A stretch of 64,000 nucleotides of DNA from an uncultured Anaeroplasmataceae bacterium (GTDB lineage: Bacteria; Bacillota_I; Bacilli_A; Acholeplasmatales; Anaeroplasmataceae). Below, one piece after another: positions 1-7,252 of this stretch. A program made the position numbers and the translations under genes. A model generated the notes under the pieces. That model was not told the DNA's origin, searched no databases, and saw nothing but the letters and a program-made list of their open reading frames with translations. The stretch's first letter is position 1. Every line of letters begins with the position of its first letter. The stretch lies in NCBI GenBank assembly GCA_934229785.1, contig CAKQEA010000005.1, positions 62,001 to 126,000 on the forward strand, written 5' to 3'.

Positions 1-68
1 CTTTTTTTATTTTTTATTATATAATAATCATGTTTATTATATCATTTTTTAATAAGTAGGTGAATACT

Positions 69-248
69 GTGGCTAAAAAAAATAAGAATACATACAAACC
101 AAAAACTGTTGAAAAGGAAAAAAAAGAAAAAACTTTTAGAAATCCAGCAAATAGTATTTGGGGACGAATTATAATAGGAATTCTAGCTTTAGCAATGTGC
201 TTTGGTGGATTAATCACATTAATCTATTTAATAATTCAAAACAGATAA
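69..248 (+). CDS. Small single-pass membrane protein, function unknown
   Basis: A protein of about 59 residues with a basic, lysine-rich N-terminal half and one hydrophobic segment (roughly residues 34-55, IIIGILALAMCFGGLITLIY) near the C-terminus. This suggests a single membrane helix with a cytoplasmic charged tail. I place the start at the GTG at 69 because AGGTG at 57-61 is correctly spaced before it; a GTG at 60 in the same frame overlaps that site and is less likely. The gene is followed directly by a strong terminator, so it is probably monocistronic. Short proteins of this layout are common in Firmicutes, but I recognise no specific family. Confidence 0.55.
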   Translation: MAKKNKNTYKPKTVEKEKKEKTFRNPANSIWGRIIIGILALAMCFGGLITLIYLIIQNR

Positions 249-254
249 TTAAAT

Positions 255-288
255 TACTGTAGGCCATAAGCCTACAGTATTTTTATTT
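255..288 (+). terminator. Intrinsic terminator between convergent genes
   Basis: A perfect 10-bp stem (TACTGTAGGC / GCCTACAGTA) with a 5-base loop, CATAA, is followed by TTTTTATTTTA. It ends the small membrane-protein gene. The right arm overlaps the last codons of the convergent minus-strand gene. Confidence 0.9.
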
Positions 289-847
289 TATATTCAAAAT
301 TGTTTCTTTCAACCTTATAACAAGTGTTAATTAATAAGCCATTAATGATTTCATCCTTAAGCAAATAATAATATTTGCTATCATATTTTAAATTATTAAA
401 CATTATATGAACATCTTTATCTAATCTATAAACTATTTCTCTTGAATTTATCTCTATAATAGATACTACCTTATCACAAGGCATTCCATTTAAAAAGAAG
501 CTTTCAATTTTTTTAAAAACCTCTTCAAGACTAATATCACTATTAAATTTATATAATTTACCAAAATTAAAAGCTATTTTTTTTAGTTTATTTAAATAAT
601 TTATATTAATAGTTAAAATATCATTAATTAATCTAGCATAGCTACATTCAACCTTATTTATTAATTCATTAAGTGAATAATGAATATTATTTAAATCAAT
701 TTCTTCTTCAATTGGACCTAAATTACTTATGTAGCTATCATTTGAAATCATTTGCTTAAATTCATCATATATTATTAAATTTAATTCTGATTGTTTTTTA
801 ATTTTCTTATAAAGATTATAATGAATAGGACCAAGACTTTTGCTCAT
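272..847 (-). CDS. Conserved-looking protein of unknown function in a redox operon
   Basis: A 191-residue soluble protein with no signal peptide or membrane segment. The N-terminus contains the phrase LGPIHYNLYKKIKKQSEL, and the rest is mostly helical and lysine/asparagine rich. It contains one CYK and one CSY cysteine, not arranged as a metal motif. Its ATG overlaps the stop of the upstream ferredoxin-DUF1858 gene (ATGA), so the two are translationally coupled. They form an operon with the DUF438/hemerythrin-like gene. From context it may act in the same sensing or electron-transfer process. I do not recognise the family and assign no function. Confidence 0.6.
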   Translation of the reverse strand: MSKSLGPIHYNLYKKIKKQSELNLIIYDEFKQMISNDSYISNLGPIEEEIDLNNIHYSLNELINKVECSYARLINDILTININYLNKLKKIAFNFGKLYKFNSDISLEEVFKKIESFFLNGMPCDKVVSIIEINSREIVYRLDKDVHIMFNNLKYDSKYYYLLKDEIINGLLINTCYKVERNNFEYKIKIL

Positions 848-1224
848 CTAGTTTCATCTATCTTTTCGTTTATTTTATTAATAACCTCACCAACATCAAG
901 TCCGTGAATTAAACAAGCATCCTTAATACTTTCACCACTTGAGGCACTACACATAACACAATGCATTCCTTCATTAGCTAATATTTCAATCACATCAGGA
1001 TATTTCTCTATTATATCGCCAATAATTGAATTTTCATCTATTTTGCTATTATTTATTGAAATTGCAGCGGTTGGACAGTTATTTATTGCATCAACAATTT
1101 CACTTTCTTCTCCTTCATTATATGCAGTAGATAATCCATCACGATCAAATTTGAAAATTGATGGATGATTATCTACACATAATCCACAGCTTATACATAA
1201 ATTTTTATCAACACTAGCCTTCAT
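844..1224 (-). CDS. Ferredoxin-like [4Fe-4S] protein with C-terminal DUF1858 domain
   Basis: The N-terminal part has the single-cluster ferredoxin pattern: CISCGLC near residues 10-16 and a later CP in NNCPTAAI. This would bind one [4Fe-4S] cluster. After a linker, the C-terminal 60 residues match the DUF1858 pattern (IGDIIEKYPDVIEILANEGMHC followed by CSAS), a helical redox-associated domain with a cysteine pair. The start at 1224 is preferred because AAGG lies 9 bases upstream; the in-frame ATG at 1233 would sit directly on that site. It overlaps the end of the upstream DUF438 gene and the start of the next gene, giving a tight three-gene operon. The electron-transfer partner is unknown. 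Confidence 0.82.
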   Translation of the reverse strand: MKASVDKNLCISCGLCVDNHPSIFKFDRDGLSTAYNEGEESEIVDAINNCPTAAISINNSKIDENSIIGDIIEKYPDVIEILANEGMHCVMCSASSGESIKDACLIHGLDVGEVINKINEKIDETR

Positions 1225-2332
1225 TCTTCTCATCCTTCATTAAATGTTTTTTAAAATAAGATAAGTCATATACTAATTCTATAGTTCCTATATATTCAAA
1301 GTTATCTCTTAATGCAAGATATGTAACTAAATATGGTTTATCATTTTTCATAAGAGTTACCTCTACACTATCTTTAACATTCATTTTAAACGAATCAATA
1401 ATTGATCTAACCATCGGCTCTACCTTAGGAGGATGACATGAAAATACCTCTCTGTTTAAAGCCATTAATCCTCTTTTAAAAATTTTATGTGTATCATTAA
1501 AATATCTATTAATATTTAGCTTATCAATTAGGGTTATTTCAATTGGAATTGTATTTAGCATAGTTTTCAATTCTCTATATGATAAATTTCCTGTAGGTAA
1601 TCTTACAATTTCTGTTTCATCAAGTTCAAGCTCCTCCATATTTTCAATAGCATCATCATATCTTTTATTGATAATACCAAAACATTCATCATAATCTAGG
1701 CTATCAAAATAAATTTGATACCATTCCTCTAAACTAAAATTTACAGCACAAATTGGAAACAAAATATTGTTTTCCTTATAGACCATTTCCTCTATTTTTT
1801 TAGCTATTTCCTTACCATTCAAATTATATTTTATTACTTTAGCTAATTCACTTCTTATATCATCATCAACGCTCCACATGACATTTGCAGGACCAACAAC
1901 ATTATAATTAACCTTAAGAAGGGGATATAATAAATCACCTTTTTTAGCATAATGAATTGATATATCCTTAAGCATATCTAATTTAGTATAATTAGATTTT
2001 TTTATTTCATCTAATAATGCTAAAATTCTTAAATTTTCATTAAAAAATGTCTGAAGTGGATGACCATCAATTTTTCTTAGATGGTCAAATATTTCATTTT
2101 TATCAATATAATTTTTCTTATCATCTTGATGAAATAGACTAGAGTGAACATCACATAATCTTTTGAGTTCATTTACATGATATCCATTTTTTAAAAGCTT
2201 TTGTTCACTAACAACAATATCATTGTATGAAACATTTTCAAATTCTTTTTTAAAATCGCTTCTTACTATTTCAAGATCTTCACCATTTTGAAGTCTTTGA
2301 ATATAACTAAATAATCTATCTGATGTATCCAT
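1214..2332 (-). CDS. DUF438 / hemerythrin-like / PAS domain protein
   Basis: A 372-residue protein with three parts. An N-terminal DUF438 domain covers about residues 1-75. A hemerythrin-like helical domain covers about 90-240 (GHPLQTFFNEN, SIHYAKKGDLLYPLL, MWSVDDDIR and NNILFPIC, each near a usual metal-ligand position). A C-terminal PAS-like domain covers about 255-365 (TIPIEITLIDKLNINRYFN and NREVFSCHPPK, the latter typical of this PAS group). Such proteins are thought to sense oxygen, NO or redox state. HYAKKGDLLYP lacks the acidic residue usually found after the lysine, so metal binding may be altered. It is the first gene of the operon with the ferredoxin-DUF1858 gene and is preceded by AAGGAG. 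Confidence 0.82.
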   Translation of the reverse strand: MDTSDRLFSYIQRLQNGEDLEIVRSDFKKEFENVSYNDIVVSEQKLLKNGYHVNELKRLCDVHSSLFHQDDKKNYIDKNEIFDHLRKIDGHPLQTFFNENLRILALLDEIKKSNYTKLDMLKDISIHYAKKGDLLYPLLKVNYNVVGPANVMWSVDDDIRSELAKVIKYNLNGKEIAKKIEEMVYKENNILFPICAVNFSLEEWYQIYFDSLDYDECFGIINKRYDDAIENMEELELDETEIVRLPTGNLSYRELKTMLNTIPIEITLIDKLNINRYFNDTHKIFKRGLMALNREVFSCHPPKVEPMVRSIIDSFKMNVKDSVEVTLMKNDKPYLVTYLALRDNFEYIGTIELVYDLSYFKKHLMKDEKNEG

Positions 2333-2341
2333 TATTTCTCC

Positions 2342-3337
2342 TTAATCAACAACATAAATTCCCATATCCTCAAACATCCATTCTAAATAAATGCCATATG
2401 CAATTTTAGCATCCTTAATAGCTACATGGGTTACTGCTCCAATTAACATATCATCTTGAACAATTGGGCTACCGCTCATACCTTGAACAATACCACCAGC
2501 TGCCTTAATTAAATTTTCATCAACAACCTCAAGACTAATACCTTTAATATCTTTTTTATCCTGATGCTTCAAATCTGTAATTTTAACATTAAACCTTTCA
2601 ACCTTTTTTCCATCTATACAGGTCCATATTTCAGCATCGCCCAATCTAATTTCATCTCTTGTTTTAAAATGAAGCTCCTTCATTCTTGCGGTATTTATTT
2701 TACTAGCGAAGCCATGAACACCTGTAATACTATTTTTAGTTACACTTCCTATTTTACTATTACTTATTGTTGCCTTCTTTTCTCCTGCTTTGTTTCTTTG
2801 AGGTAAAATAATAGAGTTAACTGTTGCCTCATATATTTCACCAGTTGATACATTATCATTAGACATTTGATGACCCAAGCTACCAAAAATATTAGCTTCC
2901 TTTAAATAATAGGTTAAGGTTCCAACTCCTAAAGTTGAATCCTTAATATAGAGCCCTAGACTATAACCATCCGTTGTTTTAGCAGGTGTAATTTTTGTAG
3001 TATATTCAAGATTATTTCTTAAATATCTTAATTCACTTTCACAACCATTGCTTTTTTTTAAGCTATTTATCAAATCACTTATTGAATCTATTTCATTATT
3101 ATTATAATAAATAATTTTATCTCCTTCTTTAAGTCCTGATTCAATCCATGGCTTAATTATTTTGTTTGTTGTTGTTACACCAAACGTACCAACAATCTCA
3201 ACACCACTATTTAACTTTATTCCAATCGATTCCCCACTTACATATAAGGTATCATCTTTTTTTATATCATAGGCACTAGCCTTAAAGCCTAGAATAAAAA
3301 CGAAAATAATGGTTAATAAAATAAATATTTTTTTCAT
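2342..3337 (-). CDS. spoIVB: SpoIVB-type serine peptidase (S55 family)
   Basis: A 331-residue protein with an N-terminal signal or anchor (about residues 3-20, hydrophobic, then ASAYD), a PDZ domain (about 50-115) and a C-terminal S55 peptidase domain. GSLGHQMS carries the expected catalytic histidine and GMSGSPI the nucleophilic serine. In sporulating Firmicutes, SpoIVB is secreted from the forespore and cleaves SpoIVFA, so activating pro-sigma-K processing. Its presence is the best evidence for sporulation ability here. The usual neighbour spo0A is not in the window, although recN lies nearby, as in many Firmicutes. A GGGTGATG ribosome site precedes the ATG. I could not identify a convincing sigma-F/G promoter. 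Confidence 0.93.
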   Translation of the reverse strand: MKKIFILLTIIFVFILGFKASAYDIKKDDTLYVSGESIGIKLNSGVEIVGTFGVTTTNKIIKPWIESGLKEGDKIIYYNNNEIDSISDLINSLKKSNGCESELRYLRNNLEYTTKITPAKTTDGYSLGLYIKDSTLGVGTLTYYLKEANIFGSLGHQMSNDNVSTGEIYEATVNSIILPQRNKAGEKKATISNSKIGSVTKNSITGVHGFASKINTARMKELHFKTRDEIRLGDAEIWTCIDGKKVERFNVKITDLKHQDKKDIKGISLEVVDENLIKAAGGIVQGMSGSPIVQDDMLIGAVTHVAIKDAKIAYGIYLEWMFEDMGIYVVD

Positions 3338-3426
3338 TTACATCACCCAAAAAGTATTTTTAACAATTTTTTTAAAAATATATATCCAAATTTTAACAAG
3401 TATGATATTATTACTAGGGTGATTTT

Positions 3427-4236
3427 ATGATAAAGCTAGTAGCAATTGATTTAGATGGAACATTATTTGATAAGAAAAAAAATGTTTCAAATGAAAATAT
3501 TAAAGCAATAAAAAAATGCAAAGAAAATGGTATAAAAATTGTAATTGCAACCGGAAGACCAATCTCTGGAGTTCTTCCACTTCTTGAAGAATTAGATTTA
3601 ACATCTGATGATGATTATGTTATTACCTATAATGGAGCTAAGGTCTTTAATGTTGGCACAAATAAAATCATATTTTCTTCAACAATTACAGGTTGTGATA
3701 CAAAAAAAATATATCAAGAATCATTAAGACTAAATGTTAATTTTCATGCATTTAGGAAAAATGAAGAATTAATTACTCCTAAGCATAACCCCTATACTGA
3801 AATTGAAGCAACTATAAATCATGTAGAAGATCATATTTTTGATCCCAATTTGATTAACGATGACGATGAATTTCTTAAAGCCATGATGGTTGATAATGAA
3901 GATAATATCACAAAGACAATACCTCTTGTTTCAAAATACTTCGTAGACAATTTTTCAATGGTTAGAAGTTCAAAAATATTTTTAGAATTTTTAAACAAAA
4001 ACACCCATAAAGGACATGCTTTAACAGCCTTAGCTAATTATTTAAACATCGACATTAAAGACACTATGGCTATTGGAGATGCAGGTAATGATTTGCCTAT
4101 GATTTTAACCTCTGGTATTGGAGTAGCAATGGAAAATGCTTTTCCTGATATTAAAGAAAAAGCTGATTTTATTACATTGAGCAATGAAAATAGTGGAGTA
4201 GCATATGCAATAAATAAATTTTTATTTGAAAAATAA
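3427..4236 (+). CDS. Cof-type HAD-IIB family sugar phosphatase
   Basis: A 269-residue cytosolic hydrolase. HAD motif I is DLDGTLFD at residues 8-15, motif II is ATGRP near 42, the conserved lysine lies before the end of the cap, and motif IV is GDAGNDLPMI near 216-225. The segment from about 85 to 190 is the C2B-type cap. The family (YidA/Cof-like) dephosphorylates sugar phosphates and some cofactors; the substrate cannot be read from sequence. It is divergent from spoIVB and ends at a strong terminator, so it is a single-gene unit. TATGAT in the upstream gap could serve as a -10 element, but no good -35 is seen. Confidence 0.88.
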   Translation: MIKLVAIDLDGTLFDKKKNVSNENIKAIKKCKENGIKIVIATGRPISGVLPLLEELDLTSDDDYVITYNGAKVFNVGTNKIIFSSTITGCDTKKIYQESLRLNVNFHAFRKNEELITPKHNPYTEIEATINHVEDHIFDPNLINDDDEFLKAMMVDNEDNITKTIPLVSKYFVDNFSMVRSSKIFLEFLNKNTHKGHALTALANYLNIDIKDTMAIGDAGNDLPMILTSGIGVAMENAFPDIKEKADFITLSNENSGVAYAINKFLFEK

Positions 4237-4240
4237 AAAG

Positions 4241-4276
4241 ATCGATATGTTTTGTTTGAACATATCGATTTTTTTA
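4241..4276 (+). terminator. Bidirectional intrinsic terminator
   Basis: A perfect 11-bp stem (ATCGATATGTT / AACATATCGAT) with a 7-base loop is followed by a run of seven T. A-rich bases before the left arm would give a U-rich tail on the minus strand, so it can also serve the opposite direction. Confidence 0.9.
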
Positions 4277-4349
4277 AGTTTATAAACTAGTCATTTGACT
4301 TTATTTCATCTTATATTATCATTTTTTAAAGTAGTTTTTAATGATTTAT

Positions 4350-5426
4350 TTAAATTATAATTTTATATTTATGTTTTAAACTATTCATTTTATAATCACT
4401 ATAAGAAATAAACTTATCATTTTGTAATCTTCCAACTACTATTCCTGGATCACGATTAATATTTTTAGCAAACTCTATAATACTTTCCTTTGTAAATTTT
4501 TCATTTTTAATAAATTCTTTATATTTTAATGGATCAATTAATTTATTTTCTGCATATAAATCTGCTTCATCTTCTTTATCATAATTATATGATACTTTGT
4601 AATCACCATTAACTAAATGACCAAATTCATGAAAAAGAGTAAACCAAAATGAATCAGAATCATTTTTTCTATCATTTATCATAATCATCATTTTATCTCC
4701 AATTTTTCTTGTCGCTCCATTAACTTTTGAACCTTCAATATTTGGTAAAACAATTAAATTAACACCACATTCAAATAATTTTTCTTTAATTAGATTATAA
4801 AAATCATCGTGCTTTTTTGTTAAAGTTAATGCATATTCTACTGCTTCTAAAAACATTTTTTTATTATATTTAGGTGTATTTTTTATTTCTAAAGCAATAT
4901 TTGTTGCTATTTGAACCATAATATTTGCTTTTACAATATTATCAGGAAATCTATTTAGATTACAACTTCTAAAACTTACACCTATTTCAGTTTTTTCAAA
5001 CACTGTAAGAGATGAAACTTTTAAAAATTCTCTTACTTTAATAATTTGTTCATCAACTTTTCTTGGTAATTGAGGGAAATTAAAGTTTTTTACAAAATAA
5101 CTATAATTAATGACTTTAAATACTTCACGTTCTTTATTAAGTTCTTCTTGATCTTTAAATTTAATTACTAAAGTATCGTATTCATTTTGAAGATTTAACC
5201 AGAATTTTACACTTGTTCCAAGCATTCTTGAAAGTTTAAGTGCAATTTCAAGGGATAAATTTTGTTCTCCTTTCAATAAAACACTAATATTTTTAGGTGT
5301 TGTACCTAATCTTATGGCAAACTCTTCTTGAGTTATTCCTAACTCATCAATATATTCTTTAATATAATATCCTGGATGAAAAGCTATTTTATTCCCATAT
5401 TCAATATAATTACTCATAATGCTCAC
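4350..5426 (-). CDS. HigA-like antidote fused to ImmA/IrrE metallopeptidase domain
   Basis: A 358-residue protein. The N-terminal XRE helix-turn-helix is of HigA type (residues about 15-80: GYYIKEYIDELGITQEEFAI, then TPKNISVLLKGEQNLSL). The C-terminal half is an ImmA/IrrE-type zinc peptidase with FHEFGHLVNGD near residue 265 (HEXXH) and a downstream acidic EADLYAE ligand segment. It overlaps the broken toxin gene upstream, the higBA order. Start is either GTG at 5426 or ATG at 5417 (MSNYIEYG); GAGGTG precedes both. The HTH probably represses the consensus promoter at 5825-5853 through the two palindromes there. The peptidase half may cleave the protein or a partner to relieve repression, as known for ImmA-ImmR systems. 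Confidence 0.85.
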   Translation of the reverse strand: MSIMSNYIEYGNKIAFHPGYYIKEYIDELGITQEEFAIRLGTTPKNISVLLKGEQNLSLEIALKLSRMLGTSVKFWLNLQNEYDTLVIKFKDQEELNKEREVFKVINYSYFVKNFNFPQLPRKVDEQIIKVREFLKVSSLTVFEKTEIGVSFRSCNLNRFPDNIVKANIMVQIATNIALEIKNTPKYNKKMFLEAVEYALTLTKKHDDFYNLIKEKLFECGVNLIVLPNIEGSKVNGATRKIGDKMMIMINDRKNDSDSFWFTLFHEFGHLVNGDYKVSYNYDKEDEADLYAENKLIDPLKYKEFIKNEKFTKESIIEFAKNINRDPGIVVGRLQNDKFISYSDYKMNSLKHKYKIII

Positions 5427-5784
5427 TCACCTCTTTAATCTCAATCACTTTAACAATATTTGCAATTTTATCAATAAAACAAGGGTTAAATTTCATTTCA
5501 TTTTCATCTAACGGCTCTAAAATAATTCTCCATTTATCTTTTCTTGATTTAACATCTATTGCGAAGTATCATCACAAGTTTTTACCTTTACCATTATTTT
5601 TTAATTTATGAAAATGAAATGGCGGAAAATTAATAATATCTTTTAAATCATTTGCTGATTTTAACGCTGTTATTCTAGCCATTAGACTTATGGCACATGC
5701 CTTATTTCCTCCCATAAATCTTGTAGCCTTCTTTAAATCTGTACATATTTCTTCTACATTTTTATTACAATAGATTAGTCTCAA
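5410..5784 (-). pseudogene. HigB-like (RelE/ParE fold) toxin gene with two tandem in-frame stops
   Basis: Residues 1-70 (MRLIYCNKNVEEICTDLKKA through FHFHKLKNNGKGKNL) match a HigB/plasmid-killer toxin. The frame then meets TGA TGA (5569-5574) and continues in the same frame with YFAIDVKSRKDKWRIILEP, the expected C-terminal half, ending at TAA (5410-5412) inside the antidote gene. Functional HigB toxins are about 100-125 residues, so the full frame has the right length. The two stops would remove the C-terminal part of the RNase fold, which suggests an inactivated toxin. A pair of compensating one-base changes around AACTTG could create both stops at once. A sequencing error is the alternative. 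Confidence 0.8.
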
Positions 5785-5798
5785 AAAATCACCGCCAT

Positions 5799-5827
5799 AA
5801 TGAAATTACCTAATAAGTAATTTCATT
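5799..5827. promoter_or_regulatory. Operator-like inverted repeat O1 of the higBA locus
   Basis: Perfect 11-bp inverted repeat AATGAAATTAC / GTAATTTCATT with a 7-base centre, lying over the start-site side of the higBA promoter. Its core AATTACCTAATAAGTAATT resembles the second palindrome at 5852-5870. Probable binding site for the HigA-like HTH protein. Confidence 0.65.
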
Positions 5828-5853
5828 ATATATTATATGCTTAAAAATGTCAA
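5825..5853 (-). promoter_or_regulatory. Consensus sigma-A promoter of the higBA-type locus
   Basis: On the minus strand, TTGACA (5848-5853) is followed after exactly 17 bases by TATAAT (5825-5830). This is a perfect match to the vegetative consensus. Operator-like palindromes overlap both ends, which is typical of autorepressed toxin-antitoxin genes. Confidence 0.88.
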
Positions 5854-5870
5854 TTACCTATTAGGTAATT
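5852..5870. promoter_or_regulatory. Operator-like palindrome O2 of the higBA locus
   Basis: Perfect 19-bp palindrome AATTACCTA-T-TAGGTAATT overlapping the -35 hexamer of the promoter at 5825-5853. It shares the ATTACCTA half-site with O1, 47 bases away centre to centre. Confidence 0.7.
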
Positions 5871-5883
5871 AATCTTTTTTTTA

Positions 5884-5927
5884 CAAAAAAAGCTTATATA
5901 TCACTATTAAGCGAAAATATAAGCTTT
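5884..5927 (-). terminator. Intrinsic terminator after the cysteine desulfidase-like gene
   Basis: Minus-strand hairpin with 11-bp perfect arms (AAAGCTTATAT / ATATAAGCTTT, 5889-5899 and 5917-5927) and a run of T after the stem. It lies just past the stop of the 5947-7239 gene. Confidence 0.85.
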
Positions 5928-5946
5928 ACTTATTTATAAATATACT

Positions 5947-7239
5947 TTATTTATCAAGCATAATTTTAATTATTTCTTTATCTGTTTCACACATACCAAT
6001 ACTTGCAAGTTTTGAAACACTATTTATGGTATTTTCAACACCTTTTTTTACGATACCATCTCCATCACGGAACTGATTACCATTTTTATACATAAAATAT
6101 CCTAATAATCCCGCATCAACTGATGAAGCAATTTTTGCTGCACATGAAGCTTTAGCACCATCACAAACAATTCCTGATGTTATAGCAATAGCATTTACAA
6201 GGGTATGGCAAATTGCTTTTAAATCTCCACCTGACAAATAACAAATACCAGCTCCACTTCCACAGCCTGCAGCTACAGCACCACAATAGGCTGAAAGCTT
6301 ACCAATACCTGTTTTTATATGAATTGTTGATAAATTAGAAATTAAAAGTGCGCGATACAATTCTTCAGCTGTTTTATTTTCAGATTGAGCAAATACAATT
6401 ACTGGGATTGAGGCAGTCATACCTTGATTACCTGAACCTGAATTAATTATAACAGGTAACTCACAGCCATTCATTCTAGCATCGCTTCCTGCAGAGGCAT
6501 ATGCTTTTACCTTTGTATAAATTCCATCTCCATAGGTTTTAATTAAGGTTTTACCTATATTAGCGCCATAATTATTTTTCATTCCTTCATTTGCAATAGC
6601 CATATTATAATTAATTTGACGATCAAGTATTTCTTTGACATCACATATATCACATGTTGTTGCAAAATCATAAATTTCTTCTATTGTTATTTCATTAATA
6701 AATTTAGAAATAGAATCGTCACATTTTTTAATACAAGACATATCGCTTTTTTCAAATTCTACTAGCTTATCATCCTTTTTTATTTCAACGATATTAGTAT
6801 GTGAATCAACAATTCTAACATATGATGAATGATTTTTTGAATAAAGATATATCTGAATATCAAATACATGATGATCATCTATTTGATTTACTTCAATTTT
6901 TACATTTTTAACAAATTCATTTATTTTTAAAACTTCATCACTACTTACTTCGCTAAGTACCTCAAGCTTCTTGCATGGCTTTCCTGCTACAATTCCAGAG
7001 GCAATTGCGGCTGGTATTCCTTTTGCACCATTAGTATTAGGTACAATTACACTTTTTACATTTTTTACTATATTACCACTAACATATGCCTTAACACTAA
7101 TAGGCATTTCACCTAAAGCCTCTTTAGCTGTTGCAGCAGCATAGGCTAAGGAAATTGGTTCAGTACAGCCCATTGCAGGAACTAGCTCACTTTTTAATAG
7201 TTCTATATACTCTTTGTATCTTACATCAGTTTTATCCAT
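5947..7239 (-). CDS. L-cysteine desulfidase / UPF0597 (YhaM, CyuA) family protein
   Basis: A 430-residue cytosolic protein. The hallmark AMGCTEPISLAYAAA is near residue 25, with downstream cysteines in CGAVAAGCGSGAGIC and GIVCDGAKASCAAK that would hold a [4Fe-4S] cluster. NSGSGNQGMTASIPVI forms the glycine-rich core. The family includes archaeal L-cysteine desulfidase and E. coli CyuA, which release sulfide, ammonia and pyruvate from cysteine. It is related to the alpha subunit of iron-sulfur L-serine dehydratases, so serine is another possible substrate. It lies downstream of recN with a short gap and ends at its own terminator. Confidence 0.85.
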   Translation of the reverse strand: MDKTDVRYKEYIELLKSELVPAMGCTEPISLAYAAATAKEALGEMPISVKAYVSGNIVKNVKSVIVPNTNGAKGIPAAIASGIVAGKPCKKLEVLSEVSSDEVLKINEFVKNVKIEVNQIDDHHVFDIQIYLYSKNHSSYVRIVDSHTNIVEIKKDDKLVEFEKSDMSCIKKCDDSISKFINEITIEEIYDFATTCDICDVKEILDRQINYNMAIANEGMKNNYGANIGKTLIKTYGDGIYTKVKAYASAGSDARMNGCELPVIINSGSGNQGMTASIPVIVFAQSENKTAEELYRALLISNLSTIHIKTGIGKLSAYCGAVAAGCGSGAGICYLSGGDLKAICHTLVNAIAITSGIVCDGAKASCAAKIASSVDAGLLGYFMYKNGNQFRDGDGIVKKGVENTINSVSKLASIGMCETDKEIIKIMLDK

Positions 7240-7252
7240 TTTTTACACCATT

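Noticed and set aside
3338..3426. Sigma-F/G promoter for spoIVB
   Set aside because: A CATACTT segment resembles a sigma-G -10, but no -35 at the right distance was found.
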